From NCBI GenBank assembly GCA_910583945.1, contig CAJTYF010000005.1, forward strand, positions 1 through 64,000: 64,000 bases of DNA, in the 5' to 3' direction. Below the pieces are notes generated by a model that did not search any database, was not told where the DNA came from, and worked only from the letters and a program-made list of their open reading frames with translations. Each line of letters starts with the position of its first letter. Position 1 is the first letter of the stretch. Origin of the DNA: an uncultured Bacilli bacterium. GTDB lineage: Bacteria > Bacillota_I > Bacilli_A > RF39 > UBA660. The translations under genes were made by a program, and so were the position numbers. Positions 49,284-59,542 of this stretch are shown here, piece after piece.

Positions 49284-51104
49284 ATGAGTAAAATTATAGG
49301 AATAGATTTAGGAACAACCAATTCATGTGTTGCTTATTTAGAAGGAGGAAAACCCGTTGTTATCGCTAATAGTGAAGGTAACAGAACAACTCCAAGTGTA
49401 GTGGCTTTTAAACCAGATGGAGAAAGACTTGTCGGTGAAAATGCCAAAAGACAAGCAGTAACCAATAAAAATACGGTTTCATCTGCTAAAAGAGAGATGG
49501 GAACGAATTTTAAGTTTGATATTGATGGAAAAGAATATACTCCTCAACAAATTAGTGCTGAAGTATTAATGAAATTAAAAAAAGATGCGGAAAGTTTCTT
49601 AGGAGAAACGGTTACTAAAGCCGTTATTACAGTACCAGCTTATTTTAATGATGCACAAAGACAAGCAACGAAAGATGCTGGTAAAATTGCTGGGTTAGAA
49701 GTTGAACGTATTGTTAATGAACCAACTGCTGCAGCGCTTGCTTATGGACTTGATAAACAAGATAAATTACAAACAATTTTGGTTTATGACTTAGGTGGAG
49801 GAACATTCGATGTTTCTATACTAGAACTTGGAGATGGTATTTTTGAAGTAAAAGCAACCAGTGGTAATAACCGTTTAGGTGGCGACGACTTTGATAATCG
49901 TGTTATTGATTATTTAGTAGATGAATTTAAGAAAGAAAACAGTATTGATTTAAGTAAAGATAAAATGGCCATGCAAAGACTTAAAGATGCTGCTGAAAAA
50001 GCAAAAAAAGATTTGTCTGGCATGAGTAGCACACAAATTAGTCTACCATTTATTAGTCAAAATGAGTCTGGACCAGTACATTTAGAAGTGAATTTAACGA
50101 AGGCTAAATTTGAAGATTTATGTCGTGATTTATTTGATTCAACATTAGAACCTGTTCATAAAGCTCTTAAAGATGCTAAATTAGATAAAAATCAAATTGA
50201 TCAAGTTATTTTGGTTGGTGGTTCTACACGTATTCCATATATTCAAGAACTTGTTAAGAAAGAACTTGGAAAAGAACCTAATAAAGGCGTTAATCCAGAT
50301 GAAGTTGTTGCGATGGGTGCTGCCATTCAAGGTGGCGTGTTAACTGGAGAAGTTGAAGATTTAGTTTTACTTGATGTTACACCATTATCTTTAGGTATTG
50401 AAACATTAGGTGGCGTGATGACTGTGTTAATTCCAAGAAATACAACCATTCCAACAAGTAAGAGTCAAGTGTTCTCAACGGCTGCAGATAACCAACCTGC
50501 TGTAGATGTCCATGTTTTACAAGGAGAAAGACAAATGGCTGCGGACAATAAGACTTTAGGAAATTTCCAACTTACTGATATTCCACCAGCACCAAGAGGA
50601 GTACCTCAAATTGAAGTTAAATTTGATATTGATGCCAATGGTATCGTAAATGTTACTGCCAAAGATTTAGGAACGAATAAAGAACAAAAAATTACGATTC
50701 AATCTTCTACTGGTTTAACCGACGAAGAAATTGATAAGATGGTAAAAGAAGCTGAAGCTAATAAAGAAGCGGATGAAAAGAGAAAAGAAGAAGTAGAAAT
50801 TAGAAATAATGCCGATTCTTTAGTATTCCAAGCTGAAAAAGCAATTAAAGATTTAGGCGATAAAATAGAAGAAAAAGAAAAAACTGAAGCCGAAGAAAAA
50901 ATTAATGCCTTAAAAGAAGCTTTAAAAGGTAGTGATTTAGAAGATATTAAGAAGAAAACTGAAGAATTAGAAAAATCAGCCATGGATTTAGCAACGAAAG
51001 TCTATCAACAAAATGCGGCGGCTGGAAATACTGAAGCCCCTAATGATAATGCTGATTCAAATAAGAACAGTAATGTAGAAGAAGCAAATTACGAAGAAAA
51101 ATAA
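49284..51104 (+). CDS. dnaK: Chaperone DnaK (Hsp70)
   Basis: DnaK (606 aa). The ATPase domain has [54 protein letters not shown] and [14 protein letters not shown]; the substrate domain starts [17 protein letters not shown]; the C-terminal lid is helical with an Asn-rich tail. The Gram-positive-type absence of a 24-residue segment in the ATPase domain fits the length. A terminator follows, so pepF and dnaJ need their own promoter or readthrough. Confidence 0.98.
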   Translation: MSKIIGIDLGTTNSCVAYLEGGKPVVIANSEGNRTTPSVVAFKPDGERLVGENAKRQAVTNKNTVSSAKREMGTNFKFDIDGKEYTPQQISAEVLMKLKKDAESFLGETVTKAVITVPAYFNDAQRQATKDAGKIAGLEVERIVNEPTAAALAYGLDKQDKLQTILVYDLGGGTFDVSILELGDGIFEVKATSGNNRLGGDDFDNRVIDYLVDEFKKENSIDLSKDKMAMQRLKDAAEKAKKDLSGMSSTQISLPFISQNESGPVHLEVNLTKAKFEDLCRDLFDSTLEPVHKALKDAKLDKNQIDQVILVGGSTRIPYIQELVKKELGKEPNKGVNPDEVVAMGAAIQGGVLTGEVEDLVLLDVTPLSLGIETLGGVMTVLIPRNTTIPTSKSQVFSTAADNQPAVDVHVLQGERQMAADNKTLGNFQLTDIPPAPRGVPQIEVKFDIDANGIVNVTAKDLGTNKEQKITIQSSTGLTDEEIDKMVKEAEANKEADEKRKEEVEIRNNADSLVFQAEKAIKDLGDKIEEKEKTEAEEKINALKEALKGSDLEDIKKKTEELEKSAMDLATKVYQQNAAAGNTEAPNDNADSNKNSNVEEANYEEK

Positions 51105-51117
51105 TAAAGGAATGAAG

Positions 51118-51140
51118 GTTCTAGGGAACTAGAACTTTTT
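51118..51140 (+). terminator. Terminator after dnaK
   Basis: GTTCTAG-GGAA-CTAGAAC: a perfect 7-bp stem with a GNRA-type loop, followed by five T. Confidence 0.82.
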
Positions 51141-51164
51141 CATACGTTTTTGAAAGGAATACTT

Positions 51165-52958
51165 ATGGCAAAAAAAAGAGAAGAATATAGTGAGCAATTA
51201 AAATGGAATGTAAAAGATTTGTATGCAAGTGAAAAGGAATACAAAAAAGACTTTGAAGAAGTTGAGAGTCGTTTAAAAGAATTGGCTTTATTTAAAGGCC
51301 ATATTATGGAAAGTGCAAAAAAATTACTTGCTTTACTTGAATTGGATACAGAAGTAGATAAAAAAATAGAGCAAATCTATGTCTATGCCCATATTCAAAA
51401 TGATCAAGATACTACAAATGTAAAGTATCAAGTTCTGTATAAAAAAGCCTATAAATTGTATGAAAGTTATAGAGAAACTACATCTTTTATTGTTCCAGAG
51501 ATTTTAAAATCAACTGAAGAAGTGGTAGAAAATTTTTTAAAAGAGGAAAAAGGTCTTCAAAGTTATGAAAGAATGTTAAAAGATTTGTTTAAAATGAAAC
51601 CTTTTATTTTAGATGAAAGTAGAGAACAGTTAATTTCACAGTTTTCAGGGTTAATGGGAGTTCCTGATGAAGTATTTTCTTATTTAACGGATGCAGATTT
51701 GAAATTTGGAACGATTTTAAATGAAAATGATGAAGAAGAGGAATTAACCGAGAAAAGTTATCGTAAGTTTATCGAAAGCCCTAATAGAGAAGTTCGAAAA
51801 AATGCCTTTTTAAAATTATTTACAACTTATGGTGATTTTAAGAATACCTATGCAGCACTTCTTGCAAGTGAAGTTGCTAAAAATAATAAAATAGCCCTTA
51901 TTCGTAGCTACAAAAGTACTCTTCATTCTTCTCTTTTTGGAAATGACATTCCGGAGTCTGTTTACTTTAATTTAATTGCTACTGTAAAAAAGAATATTGC
52001 CCCTTTATCGAAGTTTTGGAAAATTAAGAAGAAAAATTTAGGAGTAGAAGAACTTCATTTATATGATACATTTGCAAGTGGTATTAAAATACCTACTAAA
52101 ACATATAGTGAAAATGACGCTAAACAAGTTATTTTGGATTCTTTGAATGTTTTAGGGGAGAATTATATTAAAGATTTAACTCAAGCGTTTGATGAAGGTT
52201 GGATTGATTACCCACCGAATGATGGTAAAAGAAATGGGGCTTATTGTACGGCTTGTTATAATGTGCACCCTTATGTGCTCTTGTCTTTTGATGGTACTTT
52301 AAATAATGTGTCCACTTTGGCTCATGAACTTGGGCATGCCATGCATTATTACTATGCTATAAAAAATCAAAGTTATCAAGATTATGGGTATTCCATTTTT
52401 GTTGCAGAAGTAGCCAGTCAAGTGAATCAAATTTTATTAAGCAAGCATTTGATTGAAAAAAGTACGAGTAAAGAAGAAAAGATGTACTTAATTGATGATT
52501 TAATTAGCGATTTTAAATCGACGATTTATCGTCAGACCATGTTTGCAGATTTTGAATTACAAATTCATGAAAAAGAACAAAAAGGCGAAGTTTTAACCCA
52601 TGAACTATTAAGTGATTTGTATTATAAGTTGAATCAAGAATATTTTGGTGAAAACATTACAATTGATGATGAAATTCGTTATGAATGGGAAAGAATACCC
52701 CATTTCTATATGAAGTTTTATGTGTATCAATATGCAACAGCTTATGCCGCAGCGATTAAAATTGCGATGGATATATTAAATCAAAAAGAAAATGCGTGTG
52801 AGCATTATCTAGAGTTCTTAGGACTCGGTTGTACCAAAACGCCGATTGAATCGTTAAAAGTTGCGGGTGTTGATATGACACGTGAAGAAACTTTACAGGA
52901 AGCATTTACCTATTTTGAAGATTTAGTTCGAGAATTAAAAGAATTAAGTGAGGAGTGA
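51165..52958 (+). CDS. pepF: Oligoendopeptidase F (PepF, M3 family)
   Basis: A zinc endopeptidase of 597 aa that degrades short peptides in the cytoplasm. The active-site helix is [18 protein letters not shown] (HExxH), the third ligand lies in [11 protein letters not shown], and [20 protein letters not shown] with [11 protein letters not shown] are typical of the PepF branch. ATG 51165 follows AAAGGA; the upstream TTG at 51150 is unlikely. It is placed unusually between dnaK and dnaJ, suggesting a link to clearance of peptides made during heat stress (inference). Confidence 0.94.
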   Translation: MAKKREEYSEQLKWNVKDLYASEKEYKKDFEEVESRLKELALFKGHIMESAKKLLALLELDTEVDKKIEQIYVYAHIQNDQDTTNVKYQVLYKKAYKLYESYRETTSFIVPEILKSTEEVVENFLKEEKGLQSYERMLKDLFKMKPFILDESREQLISQFSGLMGVPDEVFSYLTDADLKFGTILNENDEEEELTEKSYRKFIESPNREVRKNAFLKLFTTYGDFKNTYAALLASEVAKNNKIALIRSYKSTLHSSLFGNDIPESVYFNLIATVKKNIAPLSKFWKIKKKNLGVEELHLYDTFASGIKIPTKTYSENDAKQVILDSLNVLGENYIKDLTQAFDEGWIDYPPNDGKRNGAYCTACYNVHPYVLLSFDGTLNNVSTLAHELGHAMHYYYAIKNQSYQDYGYSIFVAEVASQVNQILLSKHLIEKSTSKEEKMYLIDDLISDFKSTIYRQTMFADFELQIHEKEQKGEVLTHELLSDLYYKLNQEYFGENITIDDEIRYEWERIPHFYMKFYVYQYATAYAAAIKIAMDILNQKENACEHYLEFLGLGCTKTPIESLKVAGVDMTREETLQEAFTYFEDLVRELKELSEE

Positions 52959-52962
52959 TTTT

Positions 52963-54075
52963 ATGGCGAGTAAACGAGATTATTATGAAATATTAGGGGT
53001 ATCAAAAGGTGCCAGTGATGAAGAAATCAAAAGGGCTTTTCGTAAATTAGCAAAACAATACCACCCTGATGTCAATAAAGAAGCCGATGCAGAGGAGAAA
53101 TTTAAAGAAATAGGGGAAGCGTATTCGGTTTTATCGGACCCACAAAAAAGAAGCCAATATGATCAATTTGGTCATGCAGCCTTTGAAGGTGGTGGGGCTT
53201 CAGGTTTTGGAGGCTTCCAAGATGTTGATTTAAGCGATATTTTAGATGAATTATTTGGGGGATCCTTTAACTTTGGTTTTGGTGGACGTTCGAGAACTAG
53301 TGGGAATCGTGCTACTAAAGGCCGTGACCGTTTGGTAAAAATGAATTTAACTTTTGAAGAAGCTGTTTTTGGCTGTAAAAAAAGTTTAGATATTGAGTTA
53401 AATGAGGAATGTAGCAAATGCCATGGAGTGGGTGGTTTTAAAGAAAAGACTTGTAAGAAATGTAATGGTCGTGGTTCAATTATCAGTGAACAAAGAAGTT
53501 TATTTGGCATGTTTCAAACCCAAACCGTTTGTGATGAATGTGGCGGAAAAGGAAAAACTTTTTCTGAAGTATGCAATGTTTGTCGTGGGTCTGGTAAAGT
53601 AAGAAATAATAAAGAAATTGTGGTGACCATTCCTGAGGGTGTTGATACGGGCTATCAACTACGTATTAGTGGTAAAGGAGAAGCCGGAAGTAATGGGGGA
53701 CCTAATGGCGATATTTATATTGAATTTAATGTGATTAAGCATGATTTCTTTGAGCGAGTAGATGAAGATATTTATTTAGAAGTTCCTATTACTATTGCCG
53801 AAGCGGCTTTAGGATGTAAAAAAGAAATTCCGACTTTAGAAAATAACGTCATTTTAGAAATCAAAGCTGGAGCTAATACTGGAGATAAATTAAAACTAAA
53901 AGGAAAAGGAATTAAAGTGCCTAATTCTTTACGAAAAGGCGATTTATTTGTAGTTTTGAATGTGGTAACACCATCCAAATTAGATCGTAAACAAAAGAAA
54001 TTATTAGAAGAATTGCAAGCAAGTGGAATAGATGATAATGCGGTATTTAAAAAATTTGCTAAACACTTGAAATAA
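52963..54075 (+). CDS. dnaJ: Co-chaperone DnaJ (Hsp40)
   Basis: DnaJ (370 aa). The J domain reads [20 protein letters not shown] with HPD in [10 protein letters not shown]; a Gly/Phe-rich segment ([10 protein letters not shown]) follows, then four zinc-finger repeats [24 protein letters not shown] and CNVCRGSG, and the substrate-binding C-terminal domains. This is a type I DnaJ. GAGGAGTGA precedes ATG 52963. Unlike most relatives it is separated from dnaK by pepF. Confidence 0.97.
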   Translation: MASKRDYYEILGVSKGASDEEIKRAFRKLAKQYHPDVNKEADAEEKFKEIGEAYSVLSDPQKRSQYDQFGHAAFEGGGASGFGGFQDVDLSDILDELFGGSFNFGFGGRSRTSGNRATKGRDRLVKMNLTFEEAVFGCKKSLDIELNEECSKCHGVGGFKEKTCKKCNGRGSIISEQRSLFGMFQTQTVCDECGGKGKTFSEVCNVCRGSGKVRNNKEIVVTIPEGVDTGYQLRISGKGEAGSNGGPNGDIYIEFNVIKHDFFERVDEDIYLEVPITIAEAALGCKKEIPTLENNVILEIKAGANTGDKLKLKGKGIKVPNSLRKGDLFVVLNVVTPSKLDRKQKKLLEELQASGIDDNAVFKKFAKHLK

Positions 54076-54102
54076 AGATTATTGTGATGATAATCTTTTT
54101 CT
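54074..54102 (+). terminator. Terminator after dnaJ
   Basis: AAAGATTAT at 54074-54082 pairs with ATAATCTTT at 54090-54098; T-rich sequence follows. The dnaJ stop is at its left edge. Confidence 0.75.
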
Positions 54103-54107
54103 TTTTA

Positions 54108-54116
54108 TGATAAAAT
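54108..54116 (+). promoter_or_regulatory. Extended -10 promoter of the GT-C gene
   Basis: TGATAAAAT at 54108-54116, directly after the dnaJ terminator and 22 bases before the start codon. Confidence 0.5.
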
Positions 54117-54137
54117 GATAAAAAGTGAGGAAATTTT

Positions 54138-55796
54138 ATGCGTAATAAAGATTTTTGGCGAAAAATATTTTTTTTGATTTTAATAGGAGTGGTAGTTGGA
54201 ATTGTTTTCTTTTTTCAAACAAAAAAAGAAGGATTTCATGAAGATGAAATTTATTCTTTGGGTTCAGCGGTTAATCCTTATGATGGGCTTTTATCAAGTT
54301 ACGGAGTTAAAGATATTCATACACTTATGATGGAAAAATATGTAAATGATGCCAATTTGTTTCAAGAAACGAAAAATATGATTCATTATGTTGTACATGG
54401 GCAAGATTATCAAAGTGAAATGGATGAATTAAACAATAGACAGATTCCCGTTTGGAAAACGAAAGAAGAAGTAAGAGATTATATTATTTTGAAAAAAGAA
54501 AATATTTTTAATTTTAAAGCCTTATATATCAATCAAGCAAAAGATAACCATCCGCCTTTGTTTTATACGCTTGTTCATTTTTCTAGTATTTTATTTGGCG
54601 GTTCTTTTTCTAAATATACGGTTTTTGTGGTGAATATCCTTGTTTATATTGGGAGTTGTTTTCTCTTAAAGAAAATATTAAACTTATTAGATAAAAATCA
54701 TTTGCTTTTTCCGGTTTTAATTTTTTATGGGTTATCAATGGGGACCATTAGTATGGTTTTATATCAGCGTATGTATATGCTTTTGACTAGTTTTATTTTG
54801 CTTTATTACTACTTTTGTTTAGTTTTTTATAAAAATGATTTTCAGTTTACAAAATCATTAAAATGGAAAATGGGAATAACCGCTGTTTTAGGATTTTTGA
54901 CCCAGTATTTCTTTGCTATTTTTGCTTTCTTTCTTTTTGGATTCTTGTGTCTTAAAATGATTAAAGAGCATAAATATAAAGAAATGAAAAGTTTTATTAT
55001 TTATCATCTTGTTTGGGCAATCTTAGGAATTTTATTGTTTGTACCTAGTATCTATCATTTGTTTTTTACAGACCGAGGGCTTACTAATTTAAATAATCAA
55101 GGGTATTTTAAAAATTTAATTGTTTATATTCATCATTTACTTTATGCTTTTAGTATTTCTTCTTTTGGAGGAATACTTGTTCTTGCTTTTCTTTTGTTTT
55201 GTTTAAAAAAGATCGGAAAGAATTTTATGTTTTGTTTCACTTTTATTCCTGGTATTTTGTATTTTTTTCTTGTAGTCAAAATGACTTCTTTTCAAGAATT
55301 AAGATATATTATGCCTTTAATACCATTTCTTAGTCTGTCTTTATTTTTCTTTTTTGATATTCTTTTTACTTTTAAATATAAAAATATTGTTCTTCTACTT
55401 TTTTCTTGTGTGGCGATTTTGAATGGATTTATATTCTCCAAACCTCAGTTTTTGTATACAGAATATAAAAATTGTTTAACTATTGCTTCTCAAAATAGAG
55501 AAAAATCATTTGTTTATGTTTATGATAATTTTTTTAATCATTTACAAAGTGTTCCAGAAATGCTTTTATACAAGAGAACAATGATTATTAATGTCAACAA
55601 AAATGAAGAAAAATATTTTTTAGAAGATGAAAGTCTAAATCAGGAAAATGATTTTATTTTAGCCATTAAATCCTATTTAGATAATGAAAATATACTTCAT
55701 AAAATAAAAGAAAATACAGATTTTAAAACGTGTACATTACTTTATGGGGTAAATTCTAAAGAACTAAATACTAATTTATATTTATGTTCGAAATAA
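54138..55796 (+). CDS. GT-C-fold membrane glycosyltransferase
   Basis: A 552-aa polytopic protein with about eleven helices. The first extracytoplasmic loop begins FHEDEIYSLGSA, whose acidic pair is the usual metal/lipid-phosphate-binding site of GT-C enzymes, and includes QAKDNHPPLFYTLVHF, typical of PMT/ArnT-like proteins. Such enzymes use polyprenyl-phosphate sugars to modify envelope molecules outside the cell. The acceptor is unknown. It has its own promoter and terminates before a noncoding gap of about 130 bases. Confidence 0.75.
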   Translation: MRNKDFWRKIFFLILIGVVVGIVFFFQTKKEGFHEDEIYSLGSAVNPYDGLLSSYGVKDIHTLMMEKYVNDANLFQETKNMIHYVVHGQDYQSEMDELNNRQIPVWKTKEEVRDYIILKKENIFNFKALYINQAKDNHPPLFYTLVHFSSILFGGSFSKYTVFVVNILVYIGSCFLLKKILNLLDKNHLLFPVLIFYGLSMGTISMVLYQRMYMLLTSFILLYYYFCLVFYKNDFQFTKSLKWKMGITAVLGFLTQYFFAIFAFFLFGFLCLKMIKEHKYKEMKSFIIYHLVWAILGILLFVPSIYHLFFTDRGLTNLNNQGYFKNLIVYIHHLLYAFSISSFGGILVLAFLLFCLKKIGKNFMFCFTFIPGILYFFLVVKMTSFQELRYIMPLIPFLSLSLFFFFDILFTFKYKNIVLLLFSCVAILNGFIFSKPQFLYTEYKNCLTIASQNREKSFVYVYDNFFNHLQSVPEMLLYKRTMIINVNKNEEKYFLEDESLNQENDFILAIKSYLDNENILHKIKENTDFKTCTLLYGVNSKELNTNLYLCSK

Positions 55797-55880
55797 AAGA
55801 ATTTTTTTCTTCTTGTAGTTATCTAATTAAGAAGGTTAGGAAGTTTGTTTTACGATAAATATGTAAATGCTTTTGTTCAC

Positions 55881-55910
55881 TTTACAGATTTAAGAATTTT
55901 GTGGTAGAAT
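55881..55910 (+). promoter_or_regulatory. Promoter of the 55931 gene and mtaB
   Basis: -35 TTTACA at 55881-55886, an 18-base spacer, and an extended -10 TGGTAGAAT at 55902-55910. Confidence 0.55.
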
Positions 55911-55930
55911 GAAATAAGGAAGTGATGCAA

Positions 55931-56440
55931 ATGGGCCGTTTTATGAGTGACGTTCTAGGATTTATAAAAAGCTTGAATCCTATAGATATCTTGCTTTATT
56001 TTGCGGTAGTCATTTTGATTGTATTAATTGTGTCATTGATTTATATAATAAAAACCAGTGATGATGAAGAAAGTGAAGAAGAGAGTCCTTCTTATTATGA
56101 TGAAACCAAAAATGATGATTTAGATTTAAAAGAAGTCATGGCCGATTTAAATAAAACGGCTTCTATTCCTTATGAGGAAACAACTTCTTACGAGGAAGAA
56201 CAAGAAGAAAAAGCCATTATTAGCTATGAAGAGTTATTAAGAAAAAGTAAATTTGGTCGACTTGATTATGAAGAAAATGAAACTAAAAATGATGAGATTA
56301 CAATTAAAAAAGTAAATTTAGAACATTTATCCAAACCGAAATTGAAAGAAGAGCTACCAAAAACGAATAATTTATTTAAGTACGAAAAGGAAGAAGCGTT
56401 TTTAAAAGCATTAAAACAATTAAACGAATTATTGAATTAA
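55931..56440 (+). CDS. Single-pass membrane protein with acidic cytoplasmic tail
   Basis: A 169-aa protein with one membrane helix at about residues 18-41 (ILLYFAVVILIVLIVSLIYI) and a long, highly acidic, presumably disordered tail that ends in a short helical segment (EKEEAFLKALKQLNELLN). I do not recognise the family. ATG 55931 is chosen because AAGGAAG is eight bases upstream; ATG 55925 is possible. It is followed by mtaB after 18 bases. Confidence 0.6.
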   Translation: MGRFMSDVLGFIKSLNPIDILLYFAVVILIVLIVSLIYIIKTSDDEESEEESPSYYDETKNDDLDLKEVMADLNKTASIPYEETTSYEEEQEEKAIISYEELLRKSKFGRLDYEENETKNDEITIKKVNLEHLSKPKLKEELPKTNNLFKYEKEEAFLKALKQLNELLN

Positions 56441-56458
56441 AAGAAAAAGAGGGGTTTT

Positions 56459-57739
56459 ATGAAGTTTTATATTATTACCTTAGGGTGTAAAGTCAATACT
56501 TATGAAAGTGAAGTGATTAAAGAAAAACTACTTAATCGTCATTTTTCTCTTGCTATAAATGAAGAGGAGAGTGATATCGTTATTATTAATACTTGTTCTG
56601 TTACCAATATGGCTGATAATAAATCTAAAAAAATGGTACGTCGTGCTAAGCGAATGAATAAAATTGTTGTTGTTTGTGGATGTAGTAGTGAGAATATTGA
56701 AAAAGATTATAAAGAAATAGGTATTGATGTTTTAATTGGAAATAATGAAAAAAGTAAAATAGACGTCTTAATAGAAAATTATTTAGAAACTAAACGAAGT
56801 TATGAAAAGTTTTATCATACGCGTGAGCTAGCTTTTGAGGATATGGAAGTTTCTAAATTTACAAGTTTAACTCGAGCCTTTGTGAAGATTCAAGATGGAT
56901 GTAATAATTTTTGTAGTTATTGTATTATCCCTTATGTTCGGGGAAATGTTAGAAATAAAGATTTTTTTAAAGCCATAAAGGAAGTGGAAACCCTTGTTTA
57001 TAATGGACATAAAGAAATTGTTTTAACGGGTATTCATACCGGTTCTTATTATGATCATGGCAAAGATTTAGCAGATTTAATACATGAGATTAGTAAAATT
57101 AAAGATTTAAAACGCATTCGTATTTCTTCTATTGAAGTGACAGAACTGAGTGATAAAATGTTGTTAGAAATTGAAGAGAATGAGAAAATTGTGAATCATT
57201 TTCATGTGCCTTTACAAGCGGGAAGTGATGAAATTTTAAAGTCTATGAATCGAAAATACGATCTTTCTTATTTTGAAGAAAAACTAAGGCACTTACGTCA
57301 AATAAAAAAAGACGTTTCAATTACGACGGATGTTATTGTAGGGTTTCCTGGTGAAACCGAAGCGTTATTTTTAAAAACAATAGAGACTGTAAAAAAATTT
57401 GCATTTTCTAAAATTCATGTTTTCCCTTATTCTATTCGTACAGGAACGCTTGCTAGTCGAATGCCTAATCAAGTTTTAGATTCCGAAAAACATAAGCGTA
57501 GTCAACTTTTAAACCAAGTGAGTTTGGAATTGGAACAACAATTTTTAGAGACTTTTTTAAATCAAGAATTAGAAGTATTGATTGAACAAGTTTTTGAACA
57601 TTATAGTCTAGGAACAACCTCTAATTATATTAAAGTGCGTCTTAACAAAAAAATGAATAAGAATGAATTTGTAAAAGTAAAAATTATTTCTTGTCAAGAA
57701 GCTTATTTAATTGGTGAAGAACTCATTTACATTTCTTGA
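56459..57739 (+). CDS. mtaB: tRNA t6A37 methylthiotransferase MtaB
   Basis: A radical-SAM enzyme of 426 aa that adds a methylthio group to t6A at position 37 of tRNA. The MTTase N-terminal domain starts YIITLGCKVNTYESEV, with further cluster Cys in NTCSVTNMAD and VVCGCSSENI. The radical-SAM motif is DGCNNFCSYCIIPYVRG. VGFPGETEALF and a C-terminal TRAM-like part follow. The GCKVNxYES start separates MtaB from MiaB. Confidence 0.93.
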   Translation: MKFYIITLGCKVNTYESEVIKEKLLNRHFSLAINEEESDIVIINTCSVTNMADNKSKKMVRRAKRMNKIVVVCGCSSENIEKDYKEIGIDVLIGNNEKSKIDVLIENYLETKRSYEKFYHTRELAFEDMEVSKFTSLTRAFVKIQDGCNNFCSYCIIPYVRGNVRNKDFFKAIKEVETLVYNGHKEIVLTGIHTGSYYDHGKDLADLIHEISKIKDLKRIRISSIEVTELSDKMLLEIEENEKIVNHFHVPLQAGSDEILKSMNRKYDLSYFEEKLRHLRQIKKDVSITTDVIVGFPGETEALFLKTIETVKKFAFSKIHVFPYSIRTGTLASRMPNQVLDSEKHKRSQLLNQVSLELEQQFLETFLNQELEVLIEQVFEHYSLGTTSNYIKVRLNKKMNKNEFVKVKIISCQEAYLIGEELIYIS

Positions 57740-57772
57740 TTTTAGAGTATAATTATAGATAGGGTGAAGACT

Positions 57773-58159
57773 ATGTTTAAGGATACTTATTTTCCAAAGT
57801 TTAAAGTTTTAGAGAACAATACGACCATAGGAGAGTTAGAAGTCAATCAAGATTTTATTAAGCAAAATACCTTTTATCAACCCATGATTCGTGAAAAGGA
57901 AACAAAAGAAGTTCTTAAAGTGGGAACGCGAGATAATGAAGTCATTCAAAAATTTATTATTGCTTCAATGAATGATTATTATAATCGTTTGTTGAACTCT
58001 AATGGGAATGAGAGAAATATAATGCTTACTAATTACAATCGCTTGTATGATTTGTGGAAAGAACTTTTTAATTATAAAAGAACTAATAATATAACAGAAA
58101 TCAATAAAACGTATGATATGTTTACGTATGGACTTTATTTAATTGGTTATGAAATGTAA
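57773..58159 (+). CDS. Hypothetical protein, 128 aa
   Basis: I do not recognise this protein. It is soluble; the first half looks beta-rich (FPKFKVLENNTTIGELEVNQ), the second helical with many Asn, Tyr and Arg. A -10 TATAAT at 57748-57753 gives it a short leader of its own, and AGGGTGAAG precedes ATG 57773. A terminator follows directly. Confidence 0.55.
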   Translation: MFKDTYFPKFKVLENNTTIGELEVNQDFIKQNTFYQPMIREKETKEVLKVGTRDNEVIQKFIIASMNDYYNRLLNSNGNERNIMLTNYNRLYDLWKELFNYKRTNNITEINKTYDMFTYGLYLIGYEM

Positions 58160-58182
58160 GAAACAGATTGTTTCTTTTTTTT
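58158..58182 (+). terminator. Terminator after the 57773 gene
   Basis: AAGAAACA at 58158-58165 pairs with TGTTTCTT at 58169-58176; the loop is only three bases, then a T-run. The promoter of the next genes overlaps its right arm. Confidence 0.75.
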
Positions 58183-58195
58183 ATTGTGTTATAAT
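58168..58195 (+). promoter_or_regulatory. Promoter of 58222-xer
   Basis: -35 TTGTTT at 58168-58173 (in the terminator arm), 16 bases, and an extended -10 TGTTATAAT at 58187-58195. Confidence 0.55.
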
Positions 58196-58221
58196 TTTAT
58201 TAGAAACGATAGAGGTGTTAT

Positions 58222-58470
58222 ATGGGGTATTTTAGTAGGGCGGATCAGGTACGAAAAAACTCTAAAGGAGAGTTACAACTTCAAATGATTGAATTTATTT
58301 TAAGAGTTTATCCAGATAGGGATTCATTTGAACTGATCAATTTTTCTTTTAATAGGCTTCGTCAACTTTACAATCAAGCGAAGAAAGAGAATGAAAAAAG
58401 CAAATATCTAAATGTTAATACTTTTCTAATGACTTATGATGAATACAATGAGATGAGTTATGGAAGATAA
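58222..58470 (+). CDS. Small hypothetical protein upstream of the Xer gene
   Basis: An 82-aa, soluble, mostly helical protein (begins MGYFSRADQVRKNSKGELQL). I do not recognise it. The gene overlaps the recombinase start by 11 bases, so translation is coupled. AGAGGTG precedes its ATG. Confidence 0.6.
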   Translation: MGYFSRADQVRKNSKGELQLQMIEFILRVYPDRDSFELINFSFNRLRQLYNQAKKENEKSKYLNVNTFLMTYDEYNEMSYGR

Positions 58471-59359
58471 AATTGAATCTTTTTTAAATGATTTAAGCGT
58501 TGAAAAGAATTATAGTGAAGCTACTATTAAAACGTATCGAAATGAGCTTTATAAATATCAAGAATATATTGAATGGAAAAAGATAGATTATCGTTTAGTT
58601 AACAAAGAGGTTGTCAGAGATTATTTAAAGTATCTCGATAAACTGAATTATAAAAATCGAAGTATTTCCACTAATATTAGTGCTATTCGAAGTTTTTATG
58701 GTTATTTGGTCATTCACCAAGTTTTAAGTAAAAATATTTTTAATGGGATTCGTAATCCTAAACTAGAAAAAACGCTTCCTAATTTTTTAAGTGAAATTGA
58801 TGTTTCAAAGATTTTGGAGTTTTCTTCACTGCCTAATTATAAAAAAAGTATTTATACGACTCGGGATGAGTTGATTTTAAATTTGCTTTATGATACGGGA
58901 TGTCGTGGTCAAGAATTGGTTTCTATTTGTTTAAAGGATATTGATTTTAAAGAGAAAAGTATTAAAGTTTTAGGAAAAGGGAGTAAAGAAAGAATTGTGT
59001 TTTATGGTGAAAATACCGAAGACGTTTTAAATTGTTATTTAAAGGATAGAGCGACTTTGTTAGGGGAAAAAAATTCGAAGTATTTATTGGTTACGAAAGA
59101 AAGTGGACGGATGACTTCTAGAAGGGTGGCTCAAATTATCGATGAGATTGTTTTATTGGTGGCAGTAAGGCATCATGTAACGCCCCATACGCTTAGACAT
59201 ACTTTTGCCACCCATCTTTTAAATAACGGAGCGGATTTAAGAAGTGTCCAAACCTTACTTGGTCATTCTAGTCTTGGGACGACTCAAATTTATACACATG
59301 TTTCAAATGAAAGATTACGGAGTGCGTATTTGAAAGCTCATTTGGATCATAGAAAGTAG
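58460..59359 (+). CDS. xerD: Tyrosine recombinase XerC/XerD
   Basis: A 299-aa tyrosine recombinase that resolves chromosome dimers at dif. The SAM-like core-binding domain starts IESFLNDLSVEKNYSEATIK. All catalytic residues are visible: Arg in LLYDTGCRGQELVSI, Lys in LGKGSKERIV, His-x-x-Arg in HTLRHTFATHL, His in LLGHSSLGTTQIYTH and the Tyr in TQIYTHV. Length fits a housekeeping Xer. No phage genes lie nearby, and the XerC/XerD choice is open. Confidence 0.9.
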   Translation: MEDKIESFLNDLSVEKNYSEATIKTYRNELYKYQEYIEWKKIDYRLVNKEVVRDYLKYLDKLNYKNRSISTNISAIRSFYGYLVIHQVLSKNIFNGIRNPKLEKTLPNFLSEIDVSKILEFSSLPNYKKSIYTTRDELILNLLYDTGCRGQELVSICLKDIDFKEKSIKVLGKGSKERIVFYGENTEDVLNCYLKDRATLLGEKNSKYLLVTKESGRMTSRRVAQIIDEIVLLVAVRHHVTPHTLRHTFATHLLNNGADLRSVQTLLGHSSLGTTQIYTHVSNERLRSAYLKAHLDHRK

Positions 59360-59416
59360 TTGAAACTTTTTTATCTTTTGTGATATAGTAATAAAATTGA
59401 AAAGAGTTGATTTAAA

Positions 59417-59539
59417 ATGTATACAATTGTAAATGAAAAAGGTATTAATAGTGATGGTAAAATGACTTATGATATTTTTGGTGTTGGTTTGGCGAATACT
59501 TCTGATGGAAAACTTGATTTTGATTTGATAAAAGCATAA
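59417..59539 (+). CDS. Small hypothetical protein, 40 aa
   Basis: A short frame beginning MYTIVNEKGINSDGKMTYDI, acidic and Gly-rich. The ribosome binding site is weak (AAGAG). It stops three bases before the next gene, which suggests a bicistronic unit. Both are unrecognised. Confidence 0.5.
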   Translation: MYTIVNEKGINSDGKMTYDIFGVGLANTSDGKLDFDLIKA

Positions 59540-59542
59540 TTA

